From Nocardia goodfellowii (GTDB taxonomy: Bacteria; Actinomycetota; Actinomycetes; Mycobacteriales; Mycobacteriaceae): DNA of 64,000 nucleotides. The stretch is from NCBI RefSeq assembly GCF_017875645.1, contig NZ_JAGGMR010000001.1, positions 7,006,001-7,070,000 on the forward strand. The letters are read 5' to 3'. The translations under genes were made by a program, and so were the position numbers. Under the pieces are notes generated by a model, which worked only from the letters and a program-made list of their open reading frames with translations, was not told where the DNA came from and searched no databases. This document shows, piece after piece, positions 48,368-60,369 of the stretch (its first letter is position 1; each line of letters begins with the position of its first letter).

Positions 48368-49669
48368 TCAGGCCCTACCGACAGCGGGCGCGGGGCGTCG
48401 TTGGGCGGCGGCCGCGGCGAGCATGCCCGTGGTGATGGTGGCAATGTCGGCGGTGGTGCTGATGAATGGGGGCATCGCGTAGATGTTGTTGCGGAACGGG
48501 CGCAGCCAGACACCGGCGGAGACGGCCGCGTCGGTGGCGGTGCGCATGTCGACGGGTTGCTCGAGTTCGATGACGCCGATGGCGCCGAGGACGCGGACTT
48601 CGCGGACGCCGGGCAAGGCGGCGGCGGGGGCGAGGCCGGTGCGGAGTTCGGATTCGATGCGACGGACTTCGGCGCGCCAATCTCGTTGCAGCAGAAGCTC
48701 GATCGAGGCGGTCGCGACCGCGCAGGCCAGCGGGTTGCCCATGAAGGTGGGGCCGTGCATGAGGCCGCCGTGACCGGCGCTGATGGTTTCGGCGATCCGC
48801 GCGGTGCACAGGGCGGCGGCCAGGGTGAGGTAGCCGCCGGTGATGGCCTTGCCGACGCACATCACGTCGGGGCTGACGCCGACGTGGTCGGCGGCGAAAA
48901 ACTCGCCGGTGCGGCCGAAACCGGTGGCGATCTCGTCGAAGATCAGCAGGATGCCGTGGGTATCGCAGAGTCGGCGCAGATCGGTGAGGTAGCGGGGGTC
49001 GTGCCAGCGCATCCCGCCCGCGCCCTGCACCACCGGCTCGATGATGACGGCGGCGAGTTCATCGGCGTGCGCGGCGAAGGCGCGTTCGAGTTCGGCGACG
49101 TACCCGGGTTGATAGTCGGCGGGCGGCATGGGTACGAAAACCTGCTCGGCCAGTACGTCCGTCCACAGCGAATGCATGCCGCCGTCCGGATCGCAGACGC
49201 TCATCGGGCTGAAGGTGTCGCCGTGGTAGCCGCCGCGCCAAGTGAGCAGTCGGCGTTTGCCGGGCTTGCCGAGGGCGCGCCAGTACTGCAGGCACATCTT
49301 CACGGCGACCTCGACTGACACCGAACCCGAATCGCAAAGAAACACCTTCTCCAAGCCTGCAGGCGAGAGCTCGACAAGCAGTTCGGCTAAGCGCGCGGCG
49401 GGTTCGTGGGTGAGGCCGCCGAACATCACGTGACTCATCCGCTGGGACTGCGCGAGGAGAGCCGCGTCGAGGACGGGGTGCCGGTAGCCGTGGACGGCGG
49501 CCCACCATGAGCTCATACCGTCGACGAGTTCGCGGCCGTCGGCCAAGGTGAGACGCGTGCCCGACGCGCCGGCGACTACCAGCGGTTCGGTTGTCGCGGG
49601 AAAGCCGCCGTAGGGGTGCCAGACATGTTCGGCGTCGATGGCGGTGATCTCGTCAGGGGTCAGAGCCAC
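48368..49669 (-). CDS. bioA: Adenosylmethionine-8-amino-7-oxononanoate aminotransferase
   Basis: PLP aminotransferase producing 7,8-diaminopelargonate (DAPA) with SAM as amino donor. The family blocks are [28 protein letters not shown], the PLP lysine in [26 protein letters not shown] and [13 protein letters not shown]. 433 residues, normal length. The GTG at 49669 follows GAGGATT. A BioQ palindrome lies 47 bp upstream. It is separated from bioF by 685 bp, so it may form its own unit. Confidence 0.96.
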   Translation of the reverse strand: MALTPDEITAIDAEHVWHPYGGFPATTEPLVVAGASGTRLTLADGRELVDGMSSWWAAVHGYRHPVLDAALLAQSQRMSHVMFGGLTHEPAARLAELLVELSPAGLEKVFLCDSGSVSVEVAVKMCLQYWRALGKPGKRRLLTWRGGYHGDTFSPMSVCDPDGGMHSLWTDVLAEQVFVPMPPADYQPGYVAELERAFAAHADELAAVIIEPVVQGAGGMRWHDPRYLTDLRRLCDTHGILLIFDEIATGFGRTGEFFAADHVGVSPDVMCVGKAITGGYLTLAAALCTARIAETISAGHGGLMHGPTFMGNPLACAVATASIELLLQRDWRAEVRRIESELRTGLAPAAALPGVREVRVLGAIGVIELEQPVDMRTATDAAVSAGVWLRPFRNNIYAMPPFISTTADIATITTGMLAAAAAQRRPAPAVGRA

Positions 49670-49715
49670 AGGAATCCTCGCGGTGCAGTGACCCGCCCCG
49701 GCCGGGCCGAGACGG

Positions 49716-49732
49716 CTTGAACACCGTTCAAG
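49716..49732. promoter_or_regulatory. BioQ operator upstream of bioA
   Basis: Perfect 17-bp palindrome CTTGAAC-ACC-GTTCAAG, 47 bp before the bioA start. It has longer arms than the other two sites and might be the strongest site. Confidence 0.88.
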
Positions 49733-49836
49733 TTACCACTGGAACTTCGCGGACATGAGCTGGCTGAAGGGTGCGCCCGGGCGGCCTCGGCCGGGATTCG
49801 GTGATTCCTACCGTTCGCCGGAACGACCGCCTATTC

Positions 49837-49851
49837 TTTGACTCAGTCAAA
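49837..49851. promoter_or_regulatory. Probable MarR-type operator
   Basis: Perfect palindrome TTTGACT-C-AGTCAAA, ending 26 bp before the ATG of the MarR-GNAT gene. Position and symmetry suggest autoregulation by that protein. Confidence 0.7.
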
Positions 49852-49877
49852 CATCTGGGCCGAGCATTGGAGTCACC

Positions 49878-50831
49878 ATGACCGCTGTCGTCACCGGAGC
49901 GTCCGCCGCCGAAATCGCCGCGGTCCGCGCCTTCAACCGGCGCTACACCGAAGTCATCGGGGTGCTGCGAGAAGGACTGGTGGACACCCAGTACTCGCTG
50001 ACCGAAGCGCGAATCCTGTTCGAGCTGGCCACATCCGGGTCGACCGAGGCGATCCGGTTGCGCAAGACGCTGGGCCTCGACCCGGGCTATTTGAGCCGCA
50101 TTCTGACCCGGTTCAAGAATCGGGGACTGATCGAGAGCAGCCGCTCCAGCAGCGACGGCCGACGGCAGGAGGTGCGGCTCACCGATCGCGGCCGGGCCGA
50201 GTTCGCGGTGCTGAATCAACGTTCGGGGATCGATGTCCGCAGACTGCTCGAACCACACCCGCCGGCGCAGCGCGCGACATTGCTGCGGGCCATGACCACC
50301 ATCCAGCAGATCCTGGATCGTGCCGACGAGACCGTCGACGCGCCCCCGGTCACGATCAGGGCGCCGAAGCCGGGCGATTACGGCTGGGTCATCCAGCGCA
50401 ATGCCGCGCTCTACGCGGCCGAGTACGGCTGGGACGCGAGCTACGAAACCCTGGTCACCAAGATCGTCGCGGAATTCCTCGACTCCCATGACGGCAGCCG
50501 GGAACGCGCCTGGATCGCCGAGGCCGGGGGCACCCCGGTGGGCGCGGTGTTCTGTGTCGCGGAGAACGAGACCACCGCGCGGCTGCGCCTGCTGCTGGTC
50601 GAACCGTCGGCCCGCGGCTTGGGTGTGGGCTCGGCGTTGGTCGACGAATGCCTGCGGTTCGCCACCGACGCCGGGTACACCGACATGGTGTTGTGGACCA
50701 ACGATGTCTTGTCCGCCGCCCGCCGCATCTACCAGCGCGCCGGATTCGAACTGGTGGAATCGGCGCCGCATCACAGCTTCGGACACGACCTGATCGGGCA
50801 GACGTGGCATCGCGCCCTCGGTCCGCAGTGA
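49878..50831 (+). CDS. Bifunctional MarR-type regulator / GNAT N-acetyltransferase
   Basis: A 317-residue fusion. Residues 1-150 form a MarR winged helix (YSLTEARILFELATSGSTEAI, then LDPGYLSRILTRFKNRGLI and DGRRQEVRLTDRGR). From about 160 a GNAT domain follows with the acetyl-CoA motif RLLLVEPSARGLGVGSALV and the C-terminal IYQRAGFEL. Such fusions are common in actinobacteria and are thought to sense a small amine and acetylate it; the substrate is unknown here. A palindrome upstream supports autoregulation. It diverges from bioA. Confidence 0.93.
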   Translation: MTAVVTGASAAEIAAVRAFNRRYTEVIGVLREGLVDTQYSLTEARILFELATSGSTEAIRLRKTLGLDPGYLSRILTRFKNRGLIESSRSSSDGRRQEVRLTDRGRAEFAVLNQRSGIDVRRLLEPHPPAQRATLLRAMTTIQQILDRADETVDAPPVTIRAPKPGDYGWVIQRNAALYAAEYGWDASYETLVTKIVAEFLDSHDGSRERAWIAEAGGTPVGAVFCVAENETTARLRLLLVEPSARGLGVGSALVDECLRFATDAGYTDMVLWTNDVLSAARRIYQRAGFELVESAPHHSFGHDLIGQTWHRALGPQ

Positions 50832-50869
50832 CGGCAACCACCCCGCACAACGCGGGTTACCGGTGCCGC

Positions 50870-50875
50870 TAGGGT
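50870..50875 (+). promoter_or_regulatory. Putative -10 element of a leaderless promoter (TAGGGT)
   Basis: TAGGGT ends 6 nt before the ATG at 50882; no ribosome site is seen. It would start the treX-treY transcript. Confidence 0.35.
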
Positions 50876-50881
50876 CGAGAT

Positions 50882-52999
<2,118 letters not shown>

Positions 53000-53005
53000 C
53001 CGCCT

Positions 53006-55420
53006 ATGACTCACGACACCGATCCGCTGAAGCGGCCCCGCATCCGGGCCCGCCCGACCCCGGTTCGCAGCACCTACCGGCTACAACTGCGACCGGACGC
53101 GCTGACCTTCGCCGACGCCCGCGCCATCGCGGAATACCTGCAGCAACTGGGCATTTCGCACCTATACCTATCGCCGATCCTGACCGCGGCCCCCGGTTCG
53201 ACACACGGCTACGACGTCACCGACCCGACCACCGTGTCGGCGGCGCTGGGCGGACCGCTCGGATTCAAAGCCCTAGCCGACGAGGTGCGCAGCCGCGGTA
53301 TGGGTTTGATCGTGGACCTGGTGCCCAACCACGTCGGCGTCGCGGATCCGCGGCAGAATCCGTGGTGGTGGAACGTCCTGCGCAACGGCCGCGAGTCGAA
53401 GTTCGCGCACTTCTTCGATATCGACTGGAGCCCCGGCAACGGCGCGGGCGGGCGGCTGGCATTGCCGGTGCTGCAGAGTGAGAACGATCCGGCCAAACTG
53501 ACGGTGGACCGCTCCGGCCCGGAACCCATGCTGGCCCTGCACGACCTGCGATTCCCGATCGCCCCGGACACCGACGGCGACAACGCGCTGCGCATCCACG
53601 ACCAGCAGCACTACCGCCTGGTGAGCTGGAAATCGGGACTGTGCACCTACCGCCGGTTCTTCGCGATCAGCAGCCTGGCCGCCCTTCGCCAGGAGGATCC
53701 CGAGGTCTTCGAAATCACGCATCGGGAGCTGGCCGCCTGGTGCGACCACGACCTCATCGACGGCGTCCGGGTCGATCATCCGGACGGATTGTCTTATCCC
53801 AGCGCCTATCTGGCCAAACTACGACAGCTGATCGGGCCGCACCGGTTGTTGCTGGTGGAGAAGATCCTGGCCAACCGGGAACCGCTGGACCCCACGCTGC
53901 CGGTGGACGGCACCACCGGTTACGACGCGCTCGCCGGTCTCGGCGGCGTGCTGATCGACCCCGCGGGCGAGCAGGCGCTGACCGAATTGTCGCGCCGCGT
54001 CGCGGGTCACGGCAGCGACCGCGCCTGGTTCGGCGAAACCGAGCACCGCATCAAACGCGCGGTGGCCGAGACGATTCTGGCGCCGGAGATCCGCCGGCTG
54101 GTCGAGGCGATCAAACGGGATGCGGGCGTACCGGATTCCGACACCCTGTCGCTGACCAACGCCACCATCGAGGTGCTGGCCTTCATGCCGGTGTACCGGG
54201 TGGAGTACGCGCCGCTGGCCGGGATGACGGGCGCGATCATCGCCGAGGTGGAGCGGCGCAACGCCGAACTGACCACCCCGCTTTCGGTGCTGGTGGCGGC
54301 GCTGGGTGCGGACGGCGAAGCGGCGGTGCGGTTCGGACAGGTATGCGGTGCGATGACGGCCAAGGCGGTCGAGGACACCATGTTCTACCGGGCGGCCCGT
54401 CTGGTGTCGCTGCAGGAGGTGGGCGGCAACCCGGCCCGATTCGGCCACTCGCTCAACGAATTCCATCTCGCCAATATCGATCGTGCTCAACGCTGGCCGG
54501 CCACAATGACGACATTGTCCACGCACGACACCAAGCGTGGCGAGGACGTGCGGGCCCGGATCGGGCTGCTCTCGCAGGTGGCGGGTACCTGGTCCCGCGC
54601 GGTGGACTCCTGGCTGGGGATGACGCCCGCGCCCGATGGATCGACGGCACTGTTCCTGCTGCAGAACATGTTCGGCGTCTGGCCCGCCGACGGTCGCCCG
54701 GCCTCGTCGGTTCCCGGCCTGCGCGAACGACTGCATCTCTTCGCGGAGAAGGCGGTTCGTGAGGCGGGCACCGGATCCTGCTGGGAGGACCCGGATACCG
54801 AGTTCGAGACGGCGGTGCACGCCTGGATCGACGCGGTCATCGACGGACCGGTCGGGGCCGAACTGAGCGATCTGACCCACGATCTGGCGCCGCACGCGTG
54901 GTCGGATTCGCTGGCGCAGAAGCTGCTTCAGCTGTGCGGCCCCGGCATCCCCGATCTCTACCAGGGCTGCGAATTGTGGGAGGACTCGCTCGTAGACCCG
55001 GACAACCGGCGGCCGGTGGACTTCTCGGCGCGCACCGGCATGCTGCAATCGCTCACCGGCACACCGGCATTGGATCCCAGCGGGGCCGCGAAGATGTGGA
55101 TCGTCGCCTACGCGCTGTGGTTGCGCCGGGAACGGCCCGACTGCTTCGTCGGAGGCACCTATCAGCCGTTGTTCGCCAACGGGGAGCAGGCGCGCCGGCT
55201 GGTCGCCTACACCCGCGGGCGAGTGGGCGAGGCCGCGGAGGTGCTGGTGGCGGCCACCAGGCATTCGGTCGGGCTCGCCGACCTCGGCTGGGGCGATACG
55301 ACGCTGGAGCTACCGCAGGGCACCTGGACCGACCGGCTCACCGGTCACACGTTCGCCGGCCGCACCCGGCTGGAGAAGATGTTCGCCCGGCTGCCGGTAG
55401 CTCTGCTCGTACGGTCCTGA
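53006..55420 (+). CDS. treY: Maltooligosyltrehalose synthase
   Basis: An 804-residue GH13 enzyme that converts the reducing end of maltodextrins to a terminal trehalose unit. The blocks STYRLQLRPDALTFADA, LYLSPILTAAPGSTHGYDVTD, VDLVPNHVGV, DGVRVDHPDGL, VEKILA, TGYD and TLSTHDTKRGEDVRARI are typical. Start ATG 53006 follows the glgX stop by 6 bp. Its last 111 bp overlap antisense the end of the DUF2235 gene. TreZ, the next step, is encoded at the window end on the other strand. Confidence 0.95.
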   Translation: MTHDTDPLKRPRIRARPTPVRSTYRLQLRPDALTFADARAIAEYLQQLGISHLYLSPILTAAPGSTHGYDVTDPTTVSAALGGPLGFKALADEVRSRGMGLIVDLVPNHVGVADPRQNPWWWNVLRNGRESKFAHFFDIDWSPGNGAGGRLALPVLQSENDPAKLTVDRSGPEPMLALHDLRFPIAPDTDGDNALRIHDQQHYRLVSWKSGLCTYRRFFAISSLAALRQEDPEVFEITHRELAAWCDHDLIDGVRVDHPDGLSYPSAYLAKLRQLIGPHRLLLVEKILANREPLDPTLPVDGTTGYDALAGLGGVLIDPAGEQALTELSRRVAGHGSDRAWFGETEHRIKRAVAETILAPEIRRLVEAIKRDAGVPDSDTLSLTNATIEVLAFMPVYRVEYAPLAGMTGAIIAEVERRNAELTTPLSVLVAALGADGEAAVRFGQVCGAMTAKAVEDTMFYRAARLVSLQEVGGNPARFGHSLNEFHLANIDRAQRWPATMTTLSTHDTKRGEDVRARIGLLSQVAGTWSRAVDSWLGMTPAPDGSTALFLLQNMFGVWPADGRPASSVPGLRERLHLFAEKAVREAGTGSCWEDPDTEFETAVHAWIDAVIDGPVGAELSDLTHDLAPHAWSDSLAQKLLQLCGPGIPDLYQGCELWEDSLVDPDNRRPVDFSARTGMLQSLTGTPALDPSGAAKMWIVAYALWLRRERPDCFVGGTYQPLFANGEQARRLVAYTRGRVGEAAEVLVAATRHSVGLADLGWGDTTLELPQGTWTDRLTGHTFAGRTRLEKMFARLPVALLVRS

Positions 55421-56635
55421 CAGATCGCAGGTATCCGGCGTGACCGTGCTCGCGTCGGGCGCCGGGATCTTCTCGATCAGTTCCGCCGGGACCGCGCCGC
55501 CGAGCTCGGTCTGCCACTGCCGCAGGTTGTACGGCCCGTAGTTGGTGGTTTCGTCCACCGTGGAGGCCAGCAGGACACCGTGATCGTTCTCCACGCGCAT
55601 GCGCCGCCAGGAGTTCCAGTAGAACCGTGGCGGGATCGTTCCGCGCGGGCCGAGGCGACTGACAGCGCCGCGCAGGGTGCGCAGTGCGTTCAGCACGACG
55701 TAGGCCGCGCCGAGCGAGTTGTGCCGCAAGAGATGCTTCTCCTTGCCCGCGCACCGCTCGGACAGCTCGTCCAGGCGTTGCCGGTCGAAAGCCAGACCTT
55801 CGGCCTCCGCCTCGCCGACCATCCAGCGCAGGGTGATATCGGACAGACCGCACTCGGCGTACCCGCCGCCGATATCGCTGTGCACTCCCTCGAACCACAC
55901 CTGCTTGACCCGGTCGTTACCCCGGCGCTTGATGCGGCGGTACTTCCGCCCCAATTCGACCGGCACCTGCCACAGACACGGCTCGAAGTTGCGCCGCCGC
56001 TCGTCGATGGCCAGGGCCTGGCGCGCGCACAGCACCCGCTCGGACAGATCCGTGTTGTGGAAGCGGTGCCGCCACGCGGTCAGCCCGGGCACACCGAGCG
56101 CGCCCACGGTGTCGAAGACACCGATGAAATCGATGTCGAAACGAGGATGACTGTGTTCGGCGCGGAATTTCTCCCAGTCGGTCTCGACGGGCGGTTTCCG
56201 CCACGGCAGCAGCCGGTTCTTGCCGCGCCGCCGGTACATCCGGAAGGCCTGCGGATAGAAGCCGCCGATCATCGATTCGGGGGTCATGATCCCGATCCGA
56301 TCGATCAGCCCGATCAAACTGCGGGCGGTGTAAGCGCCACGGCTGAACCCGAAGACGAAGATCTCGTCACCAGGCTCCCAATTCACCGCGACCTGCCAGT
56401 AGGCCGCCGAGAGATTGGCTTCCAGCCCGAGTCCGAACGCGCCACCGATCAGCCGGTCCGCCGTGAATCCCCTTGCGCCGGGACCGGATACGTAGATGAC
56501 ATGCTGGCGGACCGGCTCCCCGTCCGGACCTGGCGCTTGCGGCTGGACCGTCTGCGCGATCTTGACGATATTCGAGACCGTGTCGCTGTTCTCGGCTTTC
56601 CAGGTGCCATCGCAACACACAACCAGACGTTTCAT
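55310..56635 (-). CDS. DUF2235 alpha/beta hydrolase (Tle1-like fold)
   Basis: A 441-residue DUF2235 protein; the family is an alpha/beta hydrolase fold that includes type VI phospholipase effectors (Tle1) but also many housekeeping members. The start is RLVVCCDGTWKAE, the nucleophile lies in FGFSRGAYTAR, an acid in FIGVFDTVGALG and the histidine in EGVHSDIGGGYAE. There is no signal peptide. The last 111 bp overlap antisense with treY; the overlapping part is the variable tail after the catalytic core. The role of this protein is unknown. Confidence 0.9.
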   Translation of the reverse strand: MKRLVVCCDGTWKAENSDTVSNIVKIAQTVQPQAPGPDGEPVRQHVIYVSGPGARGFTADRLIGGAFGLGLEANLSAAYWQVAVNWEPGDEIFVFGFSRGAYTARSLIGLIDRIGIMTPESMIGGFYPQAFRMYRRRGKNRLLPWRKPPVETDWEKFRAEHSHPRFDIDFIGVFDTVGALGVPGLTAWRHRFHNTDLSERVLCARQALAIDERRRNFEPCLWQVPVELGRKYRRIKRRGNDRVKQVWFEGVHSDIGGGYAECGLSDITLRWMVGEAEAEGLAFDRQRLDELSERCAGKEKHLLRHNSLGAAYVVLNALRTLRGAVSRLGPRGTIPPRFYWNSWRRMRVENDHGVLLASTVDETTNYGPYNLRQWQTELGGAVPAELIEKIPAPDASTVTPDTCDLSGPYEQSYRQPGEHLLQPGAAGERVTGEPVGPGALR

Positions 56636-56805
56636 AGGTAAATCGTCCCCTTGGATCCCCGTCGAAACCTGCGTACCCGACTACCCGAATCATCGGAAGC
56701 GGCGCACCGTTCGTTAATGAAATACCGAAAAGCTTCGCTGGGGCCACCCAATTTCCGATTTCGGCCGAGTACGGGAGTGCGCTGATTCCCGGTTACGGTG
56801 TGGAC

Positions 56806-59517
56806 ATGCTCCATGGACGAGAAGCCGAACAAGCGGAAATCGATCGGCTGCTCACCGGGGCGCGCGCGGGGCGCAGCGGCGCGCTGGTCCTGCGCGGCGA
56901 ACCGGGGATCGGCAAGACCGCGCTGTTGGACTACGCCGCTGCCCAAGGCATTCCCACCGTGCGCAGCGCCGGTATCGAGTCCGAAGCGGAACTGCCATTC
57001 GCGGCACTGCATCTGCTGCTGCGGCCGGGGCTCGCCCTGCTGGACACCCTGCCCGTGCGGCAGCGCGCCGCCCTGCAGGCCGCCTTCGGGCTGGGCGACG
57101 GCGAACCCGCCGACCGCATGCTGGTCGGACTCGCGGTGCTGTCGCTGCTGGCCGAGGAGTCCACCGACGGGCCGCTGCTGTGCTTGATCGATGACGCGCA
57201 CTGGCTGGACCGGGCGTCGGCGGAGACACTGCTGTTCGTGGCGCGGCGACTCGAGGCCGAGGGTGTCGTGGTCATCTTCGCTACCCGCGCCGGCGACAGC
57301 GACTTTCCGGCCCCCGGCCTGCCGGAACTCGCGCTGACCGGCCTGCGGCAGGATGCGGCGGCGGCGCTGGTGGACAGTCGAGCTCCGGATCTCGCTCCGG
57401 CGACGCGCTACCGGCTGCTCACCGAGGCCTACGGAAATCCGCTGGCATTGCTGGAACTGCCGGCCCTGCTGGCGACGGAGGCACCGGGTTCGGGACCGAA
57501 TCCGCTGCCGCTGACCCAGCGGTTGCAGGTCGCCTTTCACGGCCAGGTGAGCCGGCTGCCCGCCCGGACCCGGGCGCTGCTCGTCGTCGCCGCCGCGGCG
57601 GGGACCGATGACCTGGCGACGATTCTGCGGGCCGCCACGCCGCTCGGCGCGGAACTGGCGGACCTGCAGCCGGCGCAAGACGCGGGGTTGGTGCACAGCG
57701 ACGGCCGGGCGCTCGGGTTCCGGCATCCGCTACTGCGCTCCGCTGTCTATCAGGGGACACCCCTGGCACAGCGCCTGGCCGCCCACGCCGCACTGGCCGA
57801 CGCGCTCATCGCCCCGGAGGACGCCGATCTGCGCGCCTGGCATCTCGCCTCCGCCGCCACCGGCCCCGACGAAACCACCGCGGCCGCGTTGGAGGACAGC
57901 GCCGAGCGGGCCCGGCGGCGCAGTGGGTACTCCGGCGCCGTCGCCGCCTACGAACGGGCGGCCGGATTGAGCACCGACCCGGCCGCGCGGGTCCGCCGTC
58001 TGGTGGCGGCGGCCGAAACCGCCGGGGAGGCCGGCCAATTGGACCGCGCGGGCATTCTCGCCGAACGCGCGGCCGCCATGATCGGACCGGAACAGGGCGC
58101 GGACGACGGGCGGACAGCCCTGCTGCGGGCCCGGCTCGATCTGGTGCGCGCAACCGCGGAATTCGGTGCAGGCAAACCACTTCCGGCCCACCGCCGGTTG
58201 CTCGCCGGCGCCGAGCCGGTGCGCACCCGGGATCCGGCGCGCGCCGCCCGGATGCTCGCCCAGGCCGTGCACGCCGCCTGGTACCTCGGCCCCGGCGAGC
58301 TCGCGGAGGTCGCCGACCACCTGACCGCTCTGGCCCTGCCCGACACCGAGCCGCTGGCACACATCACCCGATACACCGTGGCCGCCATCGAGGGCCGCTA
58401 CACCGTCGACCTGCGGACCGCGGCCGCCGACGCGCGGCGCGCCGGCGCGGACAGCCCGCGCGACCTGGTGCAGATGTGCGGTGCGGGATTGGTTGTGGGA
58501 CAAGATGATCAGGTCAGCGAGCTGGCGAATGAGCTCATCTCCGAATGCCGGGAACAGGGCCGCCTCGCGCTGCTGCCCGCCCTGCTGTTCTTCCGCGCCG
58601 AAGCCGAAACCTATCTCGGCCGCCCCACCGAGGCACGCCTCGCGGCCACCGAGGGTCTGCGGATCGCGACCGACATCGGGCAGGCGCACTGGGTCAGCCA
58701 GCAGTGGGCGTGCCTGGGGTATCTCTCCGCGCTGGCGGGCCGGGAACAGGAGTGCCGGGACTCGGCCGATCAGGCGCTGGCCGCGGAGCTCGGTGGACCG
58801 GACGCACCCGGCGCCACCTGGGCGCACGCGGCGCTCGGGCTGCTCGAACTCGGACAGGGCAAGGTCGACAGCGCGCTGGCGCGATTCGAACTGCTGGCGG
58901 TGGAGCCCGCGGCCCACCATGTCATCGGCTTGCGCACTCTGCCGGATCTGGTGGAAGCCGCGGTGCGCCTGGGCAATTCGGAGCGCGCCGAGCAAGCACT
59001 GACGCGCCTGGAAGCCTGGGCCGCGCGGTCCGCGCAGACCTGGGTCGGTGCGCTCGCGCACCGTTGCCGGGCACTGACCGGGCCGGATGACCAGGCGGAG
59101 CGGCATTTTCAGACGGCACTCGAACTGGGCGGCCGGCCGTTCGAGCAGGCTCGCACGCAATTGCTGTATGGCGAGTGGCTGCGTCGCATCCGGCGAAAAG
59201 TCGACGCCCGCAATCAATTACAGCCCGCACTGGAAACGTTCGACCGCCTCGAGGCCGGGCCCTGGGCGGACCGCGCTCGCACCGAACTCGGCGCGCTCGG
59301 TGTCGGGGCTACGGCCCGCCCGGCCGCCGGTGTGCTGGCCGGGCTCACCCCGCAGGAGCTACAGATCGTGCGGCTCGCGGCGCAGGGCATGTCGAACCGG
59401 GACATCGCGGCGCAGTTGTTCCTGAGCCCGCGCACGGTGGGACACCACCTTTACAAGGCGTATCCGAAACTGGGAGTGGTATCGCGAGGTGAGTTGGCCG
59501 CGCTGCCGCTGGAGTGA
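56806..59517 (+). CDS. Large LuxR-family (LAL) ATP-binding regulator
   Basis: A 903-905 residue transcription regulator. The N-terminal AAA/STAND ATPase has Walker A RGEPGIGKTALL and Walker B LLCLIDDAHWLD. A long TPR-like helical middle (about 350-830) follows, and then a LuxR-type helix-turn-helix at the C-terminus (LTPQELQIVRLAAQGMSNRD, then IAAQLFLSPRTVGHHLYKAYPKLGV). The ligand and target genes are not evident. The start is ATG 56806 or GTG 56800. It diverges from the DUF2235 gene. Confidence 0.93.
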   Translation: MLHGREAEQAEIDRLLTGARAGRSGALVLRGEPGIGKTALLDYAAAQGIPTVRSAGIESEAELPFAALHLLLRPGLALLDTLPVRQRAALQAAFGLGDGEPADRMLVGLAVLSLLAEESTDGPLLCLIDDAHWLDRASAETLLFVARRLEAEGVVVIFATRAGDSDFPAPGLPELALTGLRQDAAAALVDSRAPDLAPATRYRLLTEAYGNPLALLELPALLATEAPGSGPNPLPLTQRLQVAFHGQVSRLPARTRALLVVAAAAGTDDLATILRAATPLGAELADLQPAQDAGLVHSDGRALGFRHPLLRSAVYQGTPLAQRLAAHAALADALIAPEDADLRAWHLASAATGPDETTAAALEDSAERARRRSGYSGAVAAYERAAGLSTDPAARVRRLVAAAETAGEAGQLDRAGILAERAAAMIGPEQGADDGRTALLRARLDLVRATAEFGAGKPLPAHRRLLAGAEPVRTRDPARAARMLAQAVHAAWYLGPGELAEVADHLTALALPDTEPLAHITRYTVAAIEGRYTVDLRTAAADARRAGADSPRDLVQMCGAGLVVGQDDQVSELANELISECREQGRLALLPALLFFRAEAETYLGRPTEARLAATEGLRIATDIGQAHWVSQQWACLGYLSALAGREQECRDSADQALAAELGGPDAPGATWAHAALGLLELGQGKVDSALARFELLAVEPAAHHVIGLRTLPDLVEAAVRLGNSERAEQALTRLEAWAARSAQTWVGALAHRCRALTGPDDQAERHFQTALELGGRPFEQARTQLLYGEWLRRIRRKVDARNQLQPALETFDRLEAGPWADRARTELGALGVGATARPAAGVLAGLTPQELQIVRLAAQGMSNRDIAAQLFLSPRTVGHHLYKAYPKLGVVSRGELAALPLE

Positions 59518-59521
59518 GCGC

Positions 59522-59761
59522 TCAGTGCGCGGCGAGCATCCGGTCGGCGCGACCGGATGTAGCCGCGCGCCGTGTTCCGGTATGCCCGAGGACCCAGCGA
59601 CCGGCGGCGACCGCGGCGCCTACCAGGACCGCGGCCTGCAACGACCCGGTGACCAGGGCCAAGATCAGCGCTACCAGCAAGCCCGCGGCGAGCGCCTCGA
59701 GCTTGAACACCGGCCACGCGGAACCCGCGATATCAACCGTGTGGGGGTAGACCGTCCGCAT
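59522..59761 (-). CDS. Small membrane protein, 79 aa
   Basis: A short protein starting [19 protein letters not shown] with two closely spaced hydrophobic segments ([20 protein letters not shown] and [17 protein letters not shown]) and a basic end. I recognise no family. The start at 59761 is preferred to 59797; neither has a good ribosome site. It is convergent with the LuxR-family gene, with 4 bp between the stops. Hypothetical, moderate support. Confidence 0.6.
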   Translation of the reverse strand: MRTVYPHTVDIAGSAWPVFKLEALAAGLLVALILALVTGSLQAAVLVGAAVAAGRWVLGHTGTRRAATSGRADRMLAAH

Positions 59762-59868
59762 GTCTTCAGGATATACGCACAGCGAAGTTCGGTCCACCGA
59801 ACATTCGAGGGTGTGCGCAACCCGACACCGCCGGGAACACCACCGGTCTCGAACGCGTTCTCCCGGTT

Positions 59869-60303
59869 ATGCCACTAACAGGAGAATACGCACCGAGCAC
59901 CTCCGATTGGGCCCGTGAGCAGGCCGAAACGTATGAGAACTCCGGCGGCACCGAGGGCACGGAACTGCAGGGCAAACCTGTCATCCTGCTGACCACGAAG
60001 GGCGCCAAGACCGGCCTGCTGCGCAAGACGCCGCTGATGCGGGTCGAGCACGACGGCGAGTACGCCGTGGTCGCCTCGCTGGGCGGCGCGCCCAAGCACC
60101 CGGTCTGGTACTACAACATCAAGGCCCACCCCGAGGTCGAACTGCGCGACGGCACCGTCACCAAGGATTACACCGCGCGCGAGGTCACCGGCGACGAGAA
60201 GGCGCTGTGGTGGGATCGGGCGGTGGCGGTCTGGCCGGAATACGCCAATTATCAGAAGAAGACCACGCGCGAGATTCCGGTTTTCGTGCTTACGCCGAAG
60301 TAA
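59869..60303 (+). CDS. Deazaflavin (F420)-dependent nitroreductase-family protein
   Basis: A 144-residue split-beta-barrel protein of the Ddn family, which uses coenzyme F420. Family blocks: [53 protein letters not shown] and the C-terminal [14 protein letters not shown]. The physiological substrate is unknown. A relative lies next to ilvA in Mycobacterium too (Rv1558 beside Rv1559), which agrees with ilvA being the next gene here. Confidence 0.92.
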   Translation: MPLTGEYAPSTSDWAREQAETYENSGGTEGTELQGKPVILLTTKGAKTGLLRKTPLMRVEHDGEYAVVASLGGAPKHPVWYYNIKAHPEVELRDGTVTKDYTAREVTGDEKALWWDRAVAVWPEYANYQKKTTREIPVFVLTPK

Positions 60304-60369
60304 CCCTCGCAACCGGTTCGCCCCCACCCGCCGCGTCCGGCCGATGCGGCGGGTGGCAGCATATTTCGG

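Noticed and set aside
55310..56635. Type VI secretion phospholipase effector
   Set aside because: The DUF2235 fold is shared with Tle1, but no type VI genes, VgrG-type partner or immunity gene is present and the protein lacks an export signal, so only the hydrolase fold is claimed.
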